In this document: in pieces, positions 1 to 10,400 of the stretch
Layout: each line of letters begins with the position of its first letter
Numbering within the stretch: position 1 is the stretch's first letter
Source of the DNA: Panopea generosa
Lineage: Eukaryota > Mollusca > Bivalvia > Adapedonta > Hiatellidae
DNA: 64,000 bases
NCBI GenBank assembly: GCA_029582155.1
Contig: CM055906.1
Location: forward strand, 1 to 64,000
Direction of reading: 5' to 3'
Program-made: the position numbers and the translations under genes
Notes under the pieces: model-generated
What the model saw: the letters and a program-made list of their open reading frames with translations, nothing else
Told to the model about the DNA's origin: nothing
The model's database searches: none

Positions 1-414
1 CTGAGATTTCGCGTCCGGTATATAACATGGATGGATTTAGACACAAATCGGCACATCATGACGACATATCCAGCGTTATACCGAGACCCGTACCTCAAAG
101 GTCAATATCACGCTTTTAATCTGTTTGACAATATGTCTGAGATTTCGTGTCCGGTATATAACATGGATAGATTTAAAAACATATCGGCACATCATGACGA
201 CATATCCAGCGTAATACCGAGACCCGTACCTCAAAGGTCAATATCACGCTTTTAATCTGTTTGACAATATGTCTGAGATTTCGTGTCCGGTATATAACAT
301 GGATAGATTTAAAAACATATCGGCACATCATGACGACATATCCAGCGTAATACCGAGACCCGTACCTCAAAGGTCAATATCACGCTTTTAATCTGTTTGA
401 CAATACGAATATGT
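1..414. repeat. 136-bp tandem repeat, three copies
   Basis: Three head-to-tail copies start at 1, 137 and 273, each opening with ctgagatttcg(c/t)gtccgg and closing with cttttaatctgtttgaca. Copies 2 and 3 are nearly identical and copy 1 differs at a few bases. Open frames across them (for example 31-255 on plus) are artefacts of the repeat and show no protein signature. The array is cut by the left edge of the window, so the copy number is a minimum. Confidence 0.9.
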
Positions 415-720
415 TTGAGATTTCGTGTCAGGTCTGTAACTTTGTTATACATAGATGAATTTCAAAAACACATGTCTCAATTGCTTTATATGGCAGGATG
501 AAGTGTCATGCGTAAGACCCAGAGAACGGTACCTCAAAGGTCAATGTCACACTTTCAGTCTGTTTGAGATTTCGTGTCTGACATGGAGCGATTTTAAAAT
601 AACTTGGCATACTTTATCAAAATGTCATGACGATGTATCACGTGCAATTACCATATGTAAAGGTCACATAAAAGTGAAGGTCACACACTATTTCGTCTTT
701 AAACCCTTACTTATAAAATA
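415..720. repeat. Diverged relatives of the 136-bp repeat
   Basis: The sequence continues with degenerate versions of the same phrases: gagatttcgtgtcagg near 417, gtacctcaaaggtcaatg near 529, gagatttcgtgtctgacatgg near 566 and a run of aaggtcaca phrases near 660-690. Phrases such as ttttaaaataacttggca and aaaggtcacac resemble an interspersed repeat I recall as widespread in bivalve genomes. The open frame 455-847 lies over this repeat and is not supported as a gene. Confidence 0.65.
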
Positions 721-1621
721 TATCGTTATTTTCACACAACGCTTAGTGGGTATGTGGCACTTACCAGAAACATTCTTGATTTATTACAACATGTATATTT
801 GTTTTAGTATTAAACATTTAAAAGACACAACATTTCGGTGTAAATAAAAACTGTATTTTATCTTGGTGTTTATGAAATCAAAAGAAGTTCATGAGGTCGA
901 CCCCATATCCCCACCCTCACTTCCCCTAGGTTGCCCCCTCCAGCCCACCCCAAAAATAATTGCAACGATACTACGCGTATACCTATAAGAATCACGCCTT
1001 CAGTAGTTTTGGTATCATTGTCCGGAAATTTCCGATTTTCTACGAATATAGCCGAGATCAGATAAACTCAACCATTGAGGTTAGTCCACGGGTCTAACTT
1101 AATATAAATGACGGCGATAAAAGCGAGTTTAAATATATACATTTGGCGATACACAACGGCATTTTGCACGAGAAATGATCAAGATAGTCACAATTTATGC
1201 TAACTATTACACTTACTCCAAGTTTTTTTATTTGCTTTAAACCGATATAGCCAACTGGTTATGTCGCTTTATTTTGTTGTCGCACGAGCGACGTCAACCT
1301 TGAATCAGGTCAAATTGAAAACCTTCACAAATGATGCAATGTTTAAGCTTCATTTATGTCACTCATGTTTGCTTGATGATACCCTGAATGTCGCTGTTAC
1401 CAATGTACAGGATATAAACATTATTAAGTCTACCTTTATCAATAAACGTTATCAGTACGTGTACATTTGTTATATTCGTTAAATATATTAAAACGCGGAT
1501 CGCATTAAGTTCGTGATTCGAGATTTGGAGTTGATAACCGAACGTCCGAAGCTCGACTAAGACGTAGGTCTCTATATATTTTACTGGACCATACTTTATC
1601 TCCATTGTATTGTTTCTTTTT
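721..1621. other. Non-coding stretch, nothing recognised
   Basis: No splice-bounded exon, tandem repeat or transposon terminus was recognised. A C-rich patch lies at about 898-950. The short open frames on both strands around 1261-1605 overlap each other and have no recognisable domain. Confidence 0.5.
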
Positions 1622-1904
1622 AGCTGAGCCGTGCCCTGTTAGTACATCCCGTAGCGCGTCTGAATATCAATCCAGGGATCGTGAGTTTGAATCTCCGCTC
1701 TGCCACAGTCTCCGTATTGATTGATGTGCTACACGGTGTCTCATTATCGTTTTCCTCTCCTCGCTGATTCAAGTGGGAAAGTTATCAGTTACTTGCGGAG
1801 AAGGGTGTGTTCGAGTTTGTTAACCTTCCAGAATCTCTGGAAAGAGCGGTAAGGTTAACTGACCGCATGTTAGCCCTCGGTGGTATACAGATGACGTTAA
1901 ATAT

Positions 1905-1905
<1 letters not shown>
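1622..1905 (+). mobile_element. tRNA-derived SINE, plus orientation
   Basis: The head (about 1622-1706) is tRNA-like with a B-box-like segment, gtgagtttgaatctcc. The body continues with cagtctccgtattgattgat, gtctcattatcg and gggaaagttatcagttactt. The last three phrases recur in reverse orientation at 8530-8766, so this is an interspersed family. The 3' end reads gacgttaaata and runs straight into a CAAT tetranucleotide tract, as expected for a SINE with a short-repeat tail. The RNA polymerase III head is inferred from the boxes; the family name was not determined. Confidence 0.8.
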
Positions 1906-1988
<83 letters not shown>

Positions 1989-1989
1989 C

Positions 1990-2024
<35 letters not shown>

Positions 2025-2061
2025 CAATCAATCAATCAATCAATCAATCAACCAATCAATC
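1906..2061. repeat. (CAAT)n microsatellite
   Basis: A roughly 155-base CAAT/AATC tetranucleotide run interrupted near 1987, 2021 and 2050 by ccaacc or a lost base. It follows the 3' end of the SINE directly and is best read as an expanded SINE tail. The open frame 1807-2169, with its run of Ile-Asn-Gln-Ser, is only a translation of this tract. Confidence 0.97.
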
Positions 2062-3371
2062 AGCGTTTCAGCTGAACTCAAGGCCATTGATATGACATTT
2101 ACCTTTATCAAGGAATCTGATAAAGACAACGTGATTAGCTTTCAACTCTTAAAGCCATATACAGCATGATATATCTTAATCGTTTGGTAGGGATCAATTA
2201 CTGTTTACTGATTATTTTGGCAAGCCATAGACAGCACATGCTATATTATAACAGTTAGTTTTATTTCCAATATCCAATAGGCACACAGGCCCATCTGGTA
2301 CATGATGTATACACAAATATATGACAGACAGTGGTTTATTAATAATATTAAACAGTTACAATGTTATTTTCATGGTATAAATCATATCCAGTACATTTAT
2401 ATTTAAGCATGGGTAAAAATGGAAAAGGTGGTACGCACAACAGTAATAATATTCAAAAGTCATATCAGAAAGCAAATATAATGCAACATGATTTTACCTA
2501 TCATAAATATTGTAATTGAAAATATATGTGAATCATACATATATGGCTGTATTTCTTATTTGAAAAGATCTCAGTATAAAAGTATTAAGTTTTTTTTAAC
2601 TGTACTGTTGTTTTCTGAATTTAACAAATTGATAAACTTAGGCATATTGGGTCTTTCTCAATGATATTTATTAACATTTCTCAGATCGGAATATAGTGAC
2701 ACATTCAATAATAAAATGATGTTCATCCTCAACTTATAATGTACTCGGCATTTTCGTTCGCCAAATTGGTGTTCTAACTGGCCGTATCCAACGGCCTGCC
2801 TCTGCTTCTAATCTATGCGACGAGACTCGTAACTTAGCAAATGTTTTAATGAACTTTTCAGGTTTGATACAGTTTAAATAACAGAATAGCGATCATAAAC
2901 TTACTATTAATAGATCTGGACCATTTTTGCGATTGATTACTCACAATAGAATTAACATGCGCTATAAAAATAGGACAGCATTTTCCAAAATTATAATTGA
3001 TTTTCTAATAAGATAATGGTAAAGCATATTTTTATACACAATTATATCTTGAGGATAAACCAATCATCTATGTTAGTTAACATAAAGTGTTATCATAGTT
3101 TATTACAGTATAAGGTGTGCGAGGGTTCATACAATACAGCATGTGTGCGTAATATCTTAAGACTAATTATTATATAAGATAATGTACACAGCAGGTTAAC
3201 TTATTTAAAAATACAACGACGAGAAAGTAAACGCAATGACTATTTGTAAGTTGGGATATTTTGTAAATATATAGTTTAAAGTTTATTGTAATATCAAAAC
3301 AGGTTCGGTAATTTTTTTATCTAAATCATGTACTTTGTGGTTTTATAATTATTTATAGTTTCATATAATAT
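2062..3371. other. A/T-rich non-coding stretch
   Basis: Strongly A/T-rich sequence with stops in all frames. I saw no exon, tandem repeat or terminal inverted repeat. A slightly more G/C-rich patch at about 2745-2830 has no recognisable content. Confidence 0.5.
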
Positions 3372-3462
3372 TGGGTCCTCCGTGGCCGAGTGGATTTGAG
3401 GTGCTTCTGTCTAATGGCCGTTAACCTCTGACCGCAGAGGTCGTGGAGTCGACCTCACATTA
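3372..3462 (+). mobile_element. tRNA-like SINE head, degenerate
   Basis: The stretch begins gggtcctccgtggccgagtgg, which resembles the 5' half and A box of a Ser/Leu-type tRNA and the head of an abundant mollusc SINE as I recall it. A weak B-box-like segment, ggtcgtggagtcgacctc, follows near 3440. The cloverleaf cannot be completed, and no matching SINE body follows past about 3460, so it is a truncated or chimeric copy and not a working tRNA gene. Confidence 0.5.
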
Positions 3463-3943
3463 GTCCAAATAGTATATTTGAGAAAGTTAGACAGATGCAT
3501 GCAAAAAGGACGATGGTTCTATTCAGATTCATTCTGATGTCAACCTCCATCATTTCAACTGGATATGCAATAAATAGCCTGTATATTTAAAAAGAATTAC
3601 GTTAAACCATTTATTTAATAAAGGGCATTATAACATAGTAAACATCGTACTAAATGACACATATGTTAATTAAATGTTAAATAAGAGGGAAACTTAGAAT
3701 TTCTTCCACAGCATTTTTTCATTAATTATCTTTTAGTATTTTTCTTATTATTGATGGTATATTGTTTTATAAATTATGTAAACTAAGTTCACAAGTATGT
3801 TTATAAGGAAAATATAAAATAAACAATAATTCCTGTACATTGATATTGTTATAAATATAGACAGACGGACACTTGTCCAATGTTAAAGAGCAACTTCATT
3901 TAAAACAAATGTTCTCTGAGATGTGTTTATTGTTTCGTTTTAG
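3463..3943 (+). other. Flank upstream of the signal-peptide exon
   Basis: A/T-rich and without a recognised gene. It ends in a good splice acceptor (tgtttcgttttag, 3931-3943) just before the exon with the start codon. An untranslated exon and the promoter probably lie further upstream; neither could be placed. Confidence 0.45.
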
Positions 3944-4000
3944 CAATGAAGCTGTCGATTACTGTTACGAGTGTGCTATTCCTGTCAGGAGTTGGACAAG
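3944..4000 (+). CDS. Exon 1: start codon and signal peptide of TSR protein
   Basis: An acceptor (ttttag, 3938-3943) is followed by ca and ATG at 3946. The frame reads MKLSITVTSVLFLSGVGQ and ends with one base of a split codon before the donor gtgagc at 4001, giving a phase-1 exit. A basic residue, a hydrophobic core and a small-residue end are typical of a eukaryotic signal peptide, so the product should enter the secretory pathway; cleavage is probably near the Gly-Val-Gly. The next exon in phase is the TSR exon at 8914, about 4.9 kb downstream past a LINE and two SINEs. The acceptor just 5' of the ATG implies an upstream untranslated exon. Joining this exon to the TSR exons is inference from phase and orientation. 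Confidence 0.7.
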
Positions 4001-4035
4001 GTGAGCCCTATTACGTTATATCAGTCACGTTTATG

Positions 4036-6240
4036 CCGTCTCTATAAATAACAGTCGTTTAAATGATATATACAAATTAAGTATAATAAATGATAGCATC
4101 GAAGAAATTAAGGCACAATATGTATTACTCGTATAAAACTTTAATAATATAAAACAAATTGCAAATTATAAAATACTATTTATCATTGATAATCAAGTGT
4201 GTCTTGAAACATTACCAATGGAAATCAGAGGTAAGTCAATATCTTATACAAGCTTTAAAAAGAAAGAGACTGACACACGTTCAAATGATCTGATGAATAA
4301 AATTTACAATTTAGAACAAAATAAAATCTGCCAATCTCGACCAATAACTAAATTACAAAAAAGTTTAATTTTCAAGTAAAATAATACCAAAACTTGATGA
4401 AAGTGATGGAAGCTTTTTTACTAATCAAATAGATATTCTTAAAGACGCTCATCTTTTTATCAGCAAATTTAAGTAGAGATGAAATTCTGATAGATATAAA
4501 TTAAAATAATGATTTTAAAACATACCAGATGAAATTCCTTAACTGACATCTAAAGAGTCAAATTCTATGGAGTGTTTAACTAATTTTGAGGAGGCTTCAA
4601 TTACACTCGGTGCAATGAAAAATAGCAAAAGTCCTGGAATTTCAGGTTATAGTTGTCTAACAAGGTTTTCTAGGGGTGAAATAGGACATTTTGTAGAACG
4701 TTCAATAAATGCTGGTTTTAATAAAGGAAAAGTATCTGTTACTCAAAATGAGCCGATTATAACATTCCTGAAGAAAATAAGAGTAGATTCGAGATAAAAA
4801 TGATATATCCATTATTTTTATTCAATTGTGTACTAGTATATGGAATTGCTTCCGGCTGTAAAGGAAATCACGTTAAAAGCTTTTTAATACTCGGTTCAAA
4901 CAGAGTTCATTGCAAGCCGATATTTAGGAGAACATATGAGATTATAATATGATATAATACAGAATACGGAAGAAAAAATAATATATCTGGGTTATTGTTA
5001 ATAATAGATTTTGAAAAAGCCTCTGAGTCCATCTCTTGATTTCATTAATACAGTTTTAAAAGATTTTGGATTTAGAAACTCCATGATATCAAGGGTCGCG
5101 GTTGTCATCAAAGCGACCCCTTGTTCACCGTATATTTTTATTTTAAATTCCGAAATCCTTTCAATAAAAAATAGAAATAATAAAAAAGTAAATGGCATTA
5201 CCATCGGGGAAACAGTATATAAACTTTCGCAATATGCTGATGATACTTTGAACAGCTTTTCTTGTTAGGTCATATAAGTCTTTATGAAACGCTTAGACGT
5301 TGCTTCAGAAGTTGAAGCTAATAAGTGTAACGTCAAAGAAGTCGTAGATTACGAACGTCAACTCTACGTTAATTTTGATTAAATTTAAAAATAAACGTTC
5401 GTTCACACTTGATTTGATGTCTTATTGTACGATATAATAAGCTTATAACAATACATTGAGCCGATATCACTGAAAACCATAACAAAAAATAACAGTACAC
5501 ATTAGCTCACATGTCAAATGGTATGATTGAATCGAATATAATGGTAATCTGCAAAACGTCTACATACATACATTTTACAAAGTCATATCGCGCTCCTCTA
5601 GTACTTTCTAAATTGACGGATGGTCGTCTAAATTCAAATTGAATGCTTTGATTTTTTTATTGTTTTCAATAACATAAAGAATCCGAACTCTCATAATTTT
5701 TTATAGTTTTACATCATAATTTTCAGTCTTTTCTTTTATTGCCGCAACCTTCTTTTTTGACATCATTTCCGGACGTCATACGTGTTTTTAAAACGATTTG
5801 GCTCCGTTTTCACGCTAAAATCGTTTATTAACTCGTACCACTTGATAATTTCTGCTACATCTCTCACTGAGTTTTCTGTTGACGCAAACTCGTTAACGTT
5901 TTCCCTAATGTACGTGTTAGACGATGGTAAGTAAAAACTATTACAATTACAAAGAAAATAAGATTATTTTTTATTTGGTATAAAATAGATATATTATATA
6001 TTCAACAATATTAACAATATTTTATTCCCCGTTTTACCTTGAAATCGGCGTAAGCCTCAATTTCTGACGTCGCGTCTAAATGAATGATCAAATGTTTCTG
6101 AATATTCTGGTCTTAAAGTTAACTTTGACAAAACTCAAGTAGTATGGATAGCTCAGAACTAATCAAAACAAAATAGAAACTTATGTGGGACTAAACGGAT
6201 TCAAAATGATAATGTAAAACTTTAATGGATACCTAAATGA
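4036..6240 (+). mobile_element. Decayed LINE with reverse transcriptase remnants, interrupted
   Basis: Translated fragments in shifting frames match a LINE reverse transcriptase of the L1/Tx1-like kind common in bivalves. In order they are EIRGKSISYTSFKKK (linker after the endonuclease, about 4218), KNSKSPGISG (about 4620), SINAGFNKGKVSVTQ (about 4700), the motif-A region IIDFEKASES (about 5000), SPYIFIL (about 5128), the catalytic YADD (5233-5244), then after a break SEYSGLKVNFDKTQVVWI (6097-6150). Many stops and frameshifts show it is dead. It is 5'-truncated, lying in sense orientation in intron 1 of the TSR gene and starting about 35 bases after the splice donor. The subfamily is not certain; the RT identity is. 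Confidence 0.8.
5263..6090. mobile_element. Insertion of about 0.8 kb inside the LINE
   Basis: In intact LINEs of this type the YADD motif and the following GLKINFDKT-like motif are roughly 25-30 codons apart; here about 850 bases lie between them. The intervening DNA has no reverse transcriptase similarity in any frame that I could see and no clear terminal inverted repeats or target duplication. It is probably a later insertion or a rearrangement. Exact ends are uncertain by tens of bases. Confidence 0.45.
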
Positions 6241-6424
6241 AATTATCTATATAAACTATATAACAAAATAATAATTAAAAAAAAACTAATTAAACTCCGG
6301 CAATGCAGATAAATAACACCATTTAGTAAGACACCACATGGTGAAATATATGTCATCAATCAAGTGTGAGAAATTTATTAATTAATCAAATGGTTTAATC
6401 AAACAATATATAGATGGTCGTTGT

Positions 6425-6728
6425 ATGGTGTTTAGCGTCGCTTTCAACAATTTTTCAGTCATATCGCGACGGTGTCTACTTGAGACAGTCTTCTAAGCGC
6501 TGTCACACTAGAGTATCATGCCGCAGACACATGGTATGATACCCCACCCAGTCACATTATACTGACACCGGGCCGACCAGACCTAAAACTGTCAGCTAAA
6601 TGCTGAGCGTCAAGCGAGGAAGCTTCTAGTACCATTTTTAAAGTCTTTGGTATGACCCGGCCGGGGATTTGAACCCACGACCTTCTGCATGCGAGGCGGA
6701 CGCTCTACCACTAGACCACGGCGCGGTC
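6425..6728 (-). mobile_element. tRNA-Ala-like SINE, minus orientation
   Basis: On the minus strand the head (6728 down to about 6655) reads gtggtctagtggtagagcg, then an anticodon loop ctcgcat (CGC, Ala-like), then the B box gggttcaaatcc. The body carries gtactagaagcttcctcgct, a central gtcagtataatgtgactggg and an end like aaaattgttgaaagcgacgc. I recall closely similar elements as very abundant in heterodont bivalves. The acceptor and T stems do not pair properly, so this is a SINE and not a functional tRNA gene. The overlapping minus-strand frame 6610-6864 is a translation of it. Confidence 0.85.
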
Positions 6729-8529
6729 TTATATATAAATGGAGAATTAAATATGTTAAAATAAAAGGATTTAATTCAGCACTAAAATAACATTGATAAC
6801 AACGGAAGGAAATTGGAAAAATATTAATGAAAAAAAACATACCCTTCATTTTGATGGCAAACAAACAGACAAAATGTGTTCTGGAAAGATGTCATTGAAT
6901 CATTATATATTTATCAAAAAACTAAATAAACCTACAAAAAACAAACCACTTTCTCATGCACCACATTTTCATAATGAATACATTTTAATGCGAATAAAAT
7001 TATTTTGTAAAATAGGGTGCAATAAGATCATTATTTATTTAATTGACTAAATAAAAAATCAATGGCATTTTTTATACGGAGCAAGAATTTATAAATATTA
7101 ATTATATAAATACTAATTTTATTCAGTAAAATGGTATTATAAATGCAACTATAGTATTCATCACAATACAATATAAACAGTTTAACAACAAATGTAGTTA
7201 TTTCACTGTTCCTTTTACTATGGCTAAAATCATTGTACATAAAAGACTTGTAAGGAATTATATAAAGTTTTGAATTAAAATAACTGCCAATCCACATTTT
7301 AACTTAAATGGAAATATCTCTATTAAATAAAACAAGAAATTTGGAATAATAGTTACAAAGCACCCTTTAAAAATAACTGTAATAGTTCAATTTTGAATTT
7401 TAAGTTGGTTCCAAATTTTGAATTAACCATAGAATCTAACCAACAAAAACACCAACATTCAATTAAGATTTAGTAACACGTGTTATGATTGCCGATAAAT
7501 ATGCTTTTGACATTTACGGCAACACAACATTGTCTTCAGTGGTTTCAAGTGAAAACTATTATTATAACATAACAATTATAGAAGAACTATTTATATTTTA
7601 TATTGCTAACAACTATTTTTTGGCAGACCTTTTATTTATCCTAGATATTAGATGTTATATATTTTTCTACATCTACAAAACGACGTAATGGTTCATTAAC
7701 TGCAGTAGCATTTAAAAACGGAATCATAAATACATTCTCATCGTTAAAATGTATTGTTCCCAAAAAATACTGATATTCACACTTTTGAAACACATTGGAA
7801 TAAATACAACAACAAATTCCTTCAATAAGCATTATGATACTGTTAAAACATACAGAAAAGATATCACGATCTCTCATAAAAGCAAATTAAAACTGACAGA
7901 GAAAATTGCAAGAACACACATATGTTCATCTGCATAGAAAATCAAACATTTTTTCTCTCTCTGTATTTTCTTGATTTTAATATATTTACTATAAATTAAA
8001 CAGCAAACAAATTAAAATAAAATCATCAAATGATTGAATTTTAATAAATTCTGAATAAATAATATAGATTAGAAAAAAACACTTTTATATTCAACTATCA
8101 AATATTGAAATTAAATTTGATAAGACGTACTTTAGTATAGCTATGGCCAGTTTTAGTTTTTTCTTTACTTTGTTTTCACATATATGATAACCATATTTCA
8201 CATCCAAGACCATTTTCACATAAATTGTCGCCATTTTTGCATTTGGATATCATACCGTGCACGTAACACTATTAAACTGCGAAGGTCATTTACATCAAAA
8301 CATCTTTACAAATAAACATCTAAATATAGCCTGTATCATTCGTACATGCCTTCGTGAATTGGTTTAAATGATATTTCAGTTTTATCTCGCATAACTATGC
8401 AGCTAATCAGCTCAAGTACTCAATGACGTGTTAAAAATAAAACGTCAAGTGCCTTGTAGAATCTCGGTCAAGATAAAGTTACCCGTTAACTTCGAAACCC
8501 AGTACTCGGTCAAGTCCGCAGCGGTGGTC
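6729..8529. other. A/T-rich intron sequence
   Basis: Very A/T-rich intron 1 sequence. Several short frames of 60-90 codons on both strands (for example minus 7031-7297 and 7641-7877) are low-complexity in Ile, Tyr, Phe and Asn, without recognisable domains or splice context, and are taken as chance. No transposon termini were recognised. Confidence 0.5.
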
Positions 8530-8766
8530 TAAGTGTACTCGAGCACACCCCATCTCCGCAAGTAACTGATAACTTTCCCATTTCAATCAGCGGTGAGAGA
8601 CGAATGATAATGAGACGCAATGTCGTTTATCAATCATCACGGAGACTAGTTAAGTTTAAACAAATTTTATTTCAACACGGAGACTGTTGCCGGGCGGGGA
8701 TTCGAACTCACAACCACTGGATTGATAGTCAGACGCGTAACCGACTGAGCTAATCGGGCCCGGCTC
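8530..8766 (-). mobile_element. tRNA-derived SINE, same family as 1622-1905
   Basis: On the minus strand the head reads gattagctcagtcggttac (A box) and ggttgtgagttcgaatcccc (B box), better preserved than in the plus copy at 1622. The body then gives cagtctccgtgttga, a second tctccgtgatgattgat, gtctcattatc and gggaaagttatcagttactt. The doubled tctccgtg phrase brackets about 35 extra bases absent from the other copy. It ends about 150 bases upstream of TSR exon 2. The 3' boundary is not clear because similarity stops near 8535. Confidence 0.8.
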
Positions 8767-8913
8767 TACTTTATAGAAAATACAGATATCCTTAATAAAG
8801 TACCGTGTATAAAATTTATGGTGCATATGTAATATTTCTCGATTTCTAAAACATGCTGTCTTCGTAACCATTGTTTCCGAAATTATTTTACGATTGCGAT
8901 TAATTTCATTCAG

Positions 8914-9093
8914 GAAATCCCATAGATGGCGCTTGGTCAGACTGGTCTTCGTGGTCAACATGTACCCGATCATGTGGATACGGTGTGTCATTTAGACTGC
9001 GAAACTGTACCAGTCCAGCACCAAAAGATGGCGGCCTCCCTTGCAATGGTACCATAAAGGATATTAGACACTGTAATAACATCACATGTCCAG
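8914..9093 (+). CDS. Exon 2: thrombospondin type 1 repeat (TSR-1)
   Basis: The exon lies between acceptor ttcattcag (8905-8913) and donor gtacgt (9094), 180 bases, phase 1 in and out. It reads NPIDGAWSDWSSWSTC, then TRSCGYGVSFRLRNC, then a loop and TIKDIRHCNNITCP. This is a complete TSR with the three-Trp ladder WSDWSSWS, the CGxG turn, the Arg layer (FRLRNC) and six Cys. WxxW motifs are the usual sites of C-mannosylation in this family, and Asn-Cys-Thr, Asn-Gly-Thr and Asn-Ile-Thr are N-glycosylation sequons. TSRs bind glycosaminoglycans and protein partners outside the cell; no partner can be named. It is the most canonical of the five and differs from the other four in loop and Trp pattern, so it is probably the older lineage. 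Confidence 0.92.
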
Positions 9094-9186
9094 GTACGTA
9101 CATCATTGTTTTACTCACTAGGTACTGAACAATCTTTTATAAAAACATTGTCAGATATTTTTCATAATATAAAATCGTTATATATC

Positions 9187-9271
9187 CCAATCCCTGATAT
9201 CTCCCAAATCAGGTATATTTACCGCAAAGAAATACAAGGAATTCCATGCCTGTCCAACAATTCATAGCTAT
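9187..9271. repeat. Intronic repeat, copy 1 (partner 11780-11867)
   Basis: The segment from ccaatccctgatatctccc to caattcatagctat matches 11780-11867 over its whole length with scattered differences (shared phrases atatctccc, aaatacaaggaattc or its variant, and atgcctgtccaacaatt). It lies about 95 bases after TSR exon 2 here and about 380 bases after TSR exon 3 in the partner copy. It may be a small interspersed element or a trace of exon-plus-intron duplication. Confidence 0.75.
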
Positions 9272-10400
9272 AGCCCCAGTCACACTGTTAGGTATTGAGG
9301 GCTAGGTATAACTACGGTCCCACCTTTACGTATTGCCAAGATTTTGCCCCGTTATGATGGGTAATAGGTTTTACTAGGTTTCTAGTAAGTTTCCACTACG
9401 TTGGGCAAGGTTTTACTACGTATGGCCCCGTCTGACAAACCGGGTATCAAAGCGGATAATTGTCATAATTTCACTAGGGATTAATACGTTTCACTATGTG
9501 TCTGGCACATTTCGCTACGTTTTACTATGATTCAGTGTTTTTTACTAGGGATTACTAGGTAGTGTTAGGGAATACTACGAGATCGGCAAACCGGAAATGA
9601 ATTTTTATGCGTTTGCATGGACAAGCCAAATAAAATCCTATCTGACCTCCAGAGAGTGATCAACTGCTAGAACTTCTAAAACTGTTACATGTTTAAGGTG
9701 TCCTGACGCCAGGGTGGTACCAGAGGGGGTAATAGAGGCACAATACCTCCTCTGCATGCCTAGCAATGATGGCCTCACACAGATGGTGTTGTGGGCGACC
9801 CTGAAGGAGTACATCAAGGAGTGATAGCTGACCCCGGTTACAAGGTGTCTCATGGTGATGGTCACCTTGAATCCAGGAGGTAGTGCCTTCATGTACCACG
9901 TATCCTTGTTCTGCAGCCTGGGGGAAAGCCTGTCCACAATCTCATGGGTGGATCTACCCTCAGAAAGTTTTTGAATCCAGTCACATCTTCCCTCCTCAGA
10001 TCCTCCATAAGTTGTTTATACATGTGTGTACTTGCCAAACTGGGATATGCAGCTGACCCGCTCCATAACCCAGATGGTTCTTTCCCTTATTTGGCCTCCT
10101 CTTCTTTTCTCTTTTTGCTCCCACATGTAGAGAAGCATTCTATTATTGCAGCACATCTCTATTCAGAGTTAAGGCAGCATCCATCTGCTGAAGTTGACCT
10201 GCATTCATGAATGTTGTAGGTAGATTTTATAGATATCACTTCAACGAAGTGACTGTAGGAGATGGTGGCCATAAACACTCGATGTTGATACCAAGTCGGG
10301 GATGCCACCAAAAATGTAGTAAAACGTAGCTACTCGTAGTCATGCGAACTAATGCGAAGTAATACCAAGCCAAGCAGTAGTAGCCAATTAATTCTTCCGG
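9272..10400 (-). mobile_element. PIF/Harbinger transposon remnant
   Basis: This block carries broken transposase coding on the minus strand and a flank at 9290-9600 with recurring ttactacgt/tactagg phrases; similar phrases in the opposite sense lie near 10315-10345. Its left edge falls exactly where the intronic repeat copy 1 stops (tagctat, 9271), while copy 2 continues into unrelated sequence, which supports an insertion point there. The first bases, agccccagtcacact, may be the terminal repeat; I could not find its inverted partner, so the right end is approximate. Confidence 0.6.
9637..10030 (-). pseudogene. Harbinger (HARBI1-like) transposase fragment, frameshifted
   Basis: Reading the minus strand from about 10030, one frame gives QLMEDLRREDVTGFKNFLRV, similar to the N-terminal part of HARBI1/PIF transposases. 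After a shift near 9940 a second frame gives DRLSPRLQNKDTWYMKALPP, then MRHLVTGVSYHSLMYSFRVA and HNTI, the conserved segment before the catalytic domain (family pattern TPRIxKQDT, LxxLATGxSYxSLxYxFRVxxNTI). A further shift gives CEAIIARHAEEVL. Nothing of the DDE catalytic core follows. At least two frameshifts and the truncation make it non-functional. It sits antisense in intron 2 of the TSR gene. The plus-strand frame 9944-10210 is its shadow. Confidence 0.8.

Noticed and set aside
455-847. Open frame of 130 codons on plus
   Set aside because: It lies over a diverged interspersed repeat rich in aaggtcac phrases; composition and context do not suggest a protein.
1807-2169. Open frame of 120 codons rich in Ile-Asn-Gln-Ser
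   Set aside because: It is a translation of the CAAT microsatellite and SINE tail. No domain or splice support.
3372-3462. tRNA-Ser or tRNA-Leu gene
   Set aside because: Only the 5' half resembles a tRNA; the anticodon arm and T arm cannot be folded.
6650-6728. Functional tRNA-Ala gene on minus
   Set aside because: The boxes and a CGC anticodon-like loop are present, but the acceptor and T stems mismatch and a SINE body follows directly.
7641-7877. Minus open frame of 78 codons with a Cys-rich start
   Set aside because: No recognisable domain, no splice context, strongly A/T-driven composition and an overlapping frame on the other strand.
8690-8766. Functional tRNA gene on minus
   Set aside because: A and B boxes are good, but the sequence continues into the same SINE body seen at 1622-1905.
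9944-10210. Plus-strand open frame of 88 codons
   Set aside because: The opposite strand encodes the N-terminal part of a Harbinger transposase here, so the frame is a shadow.
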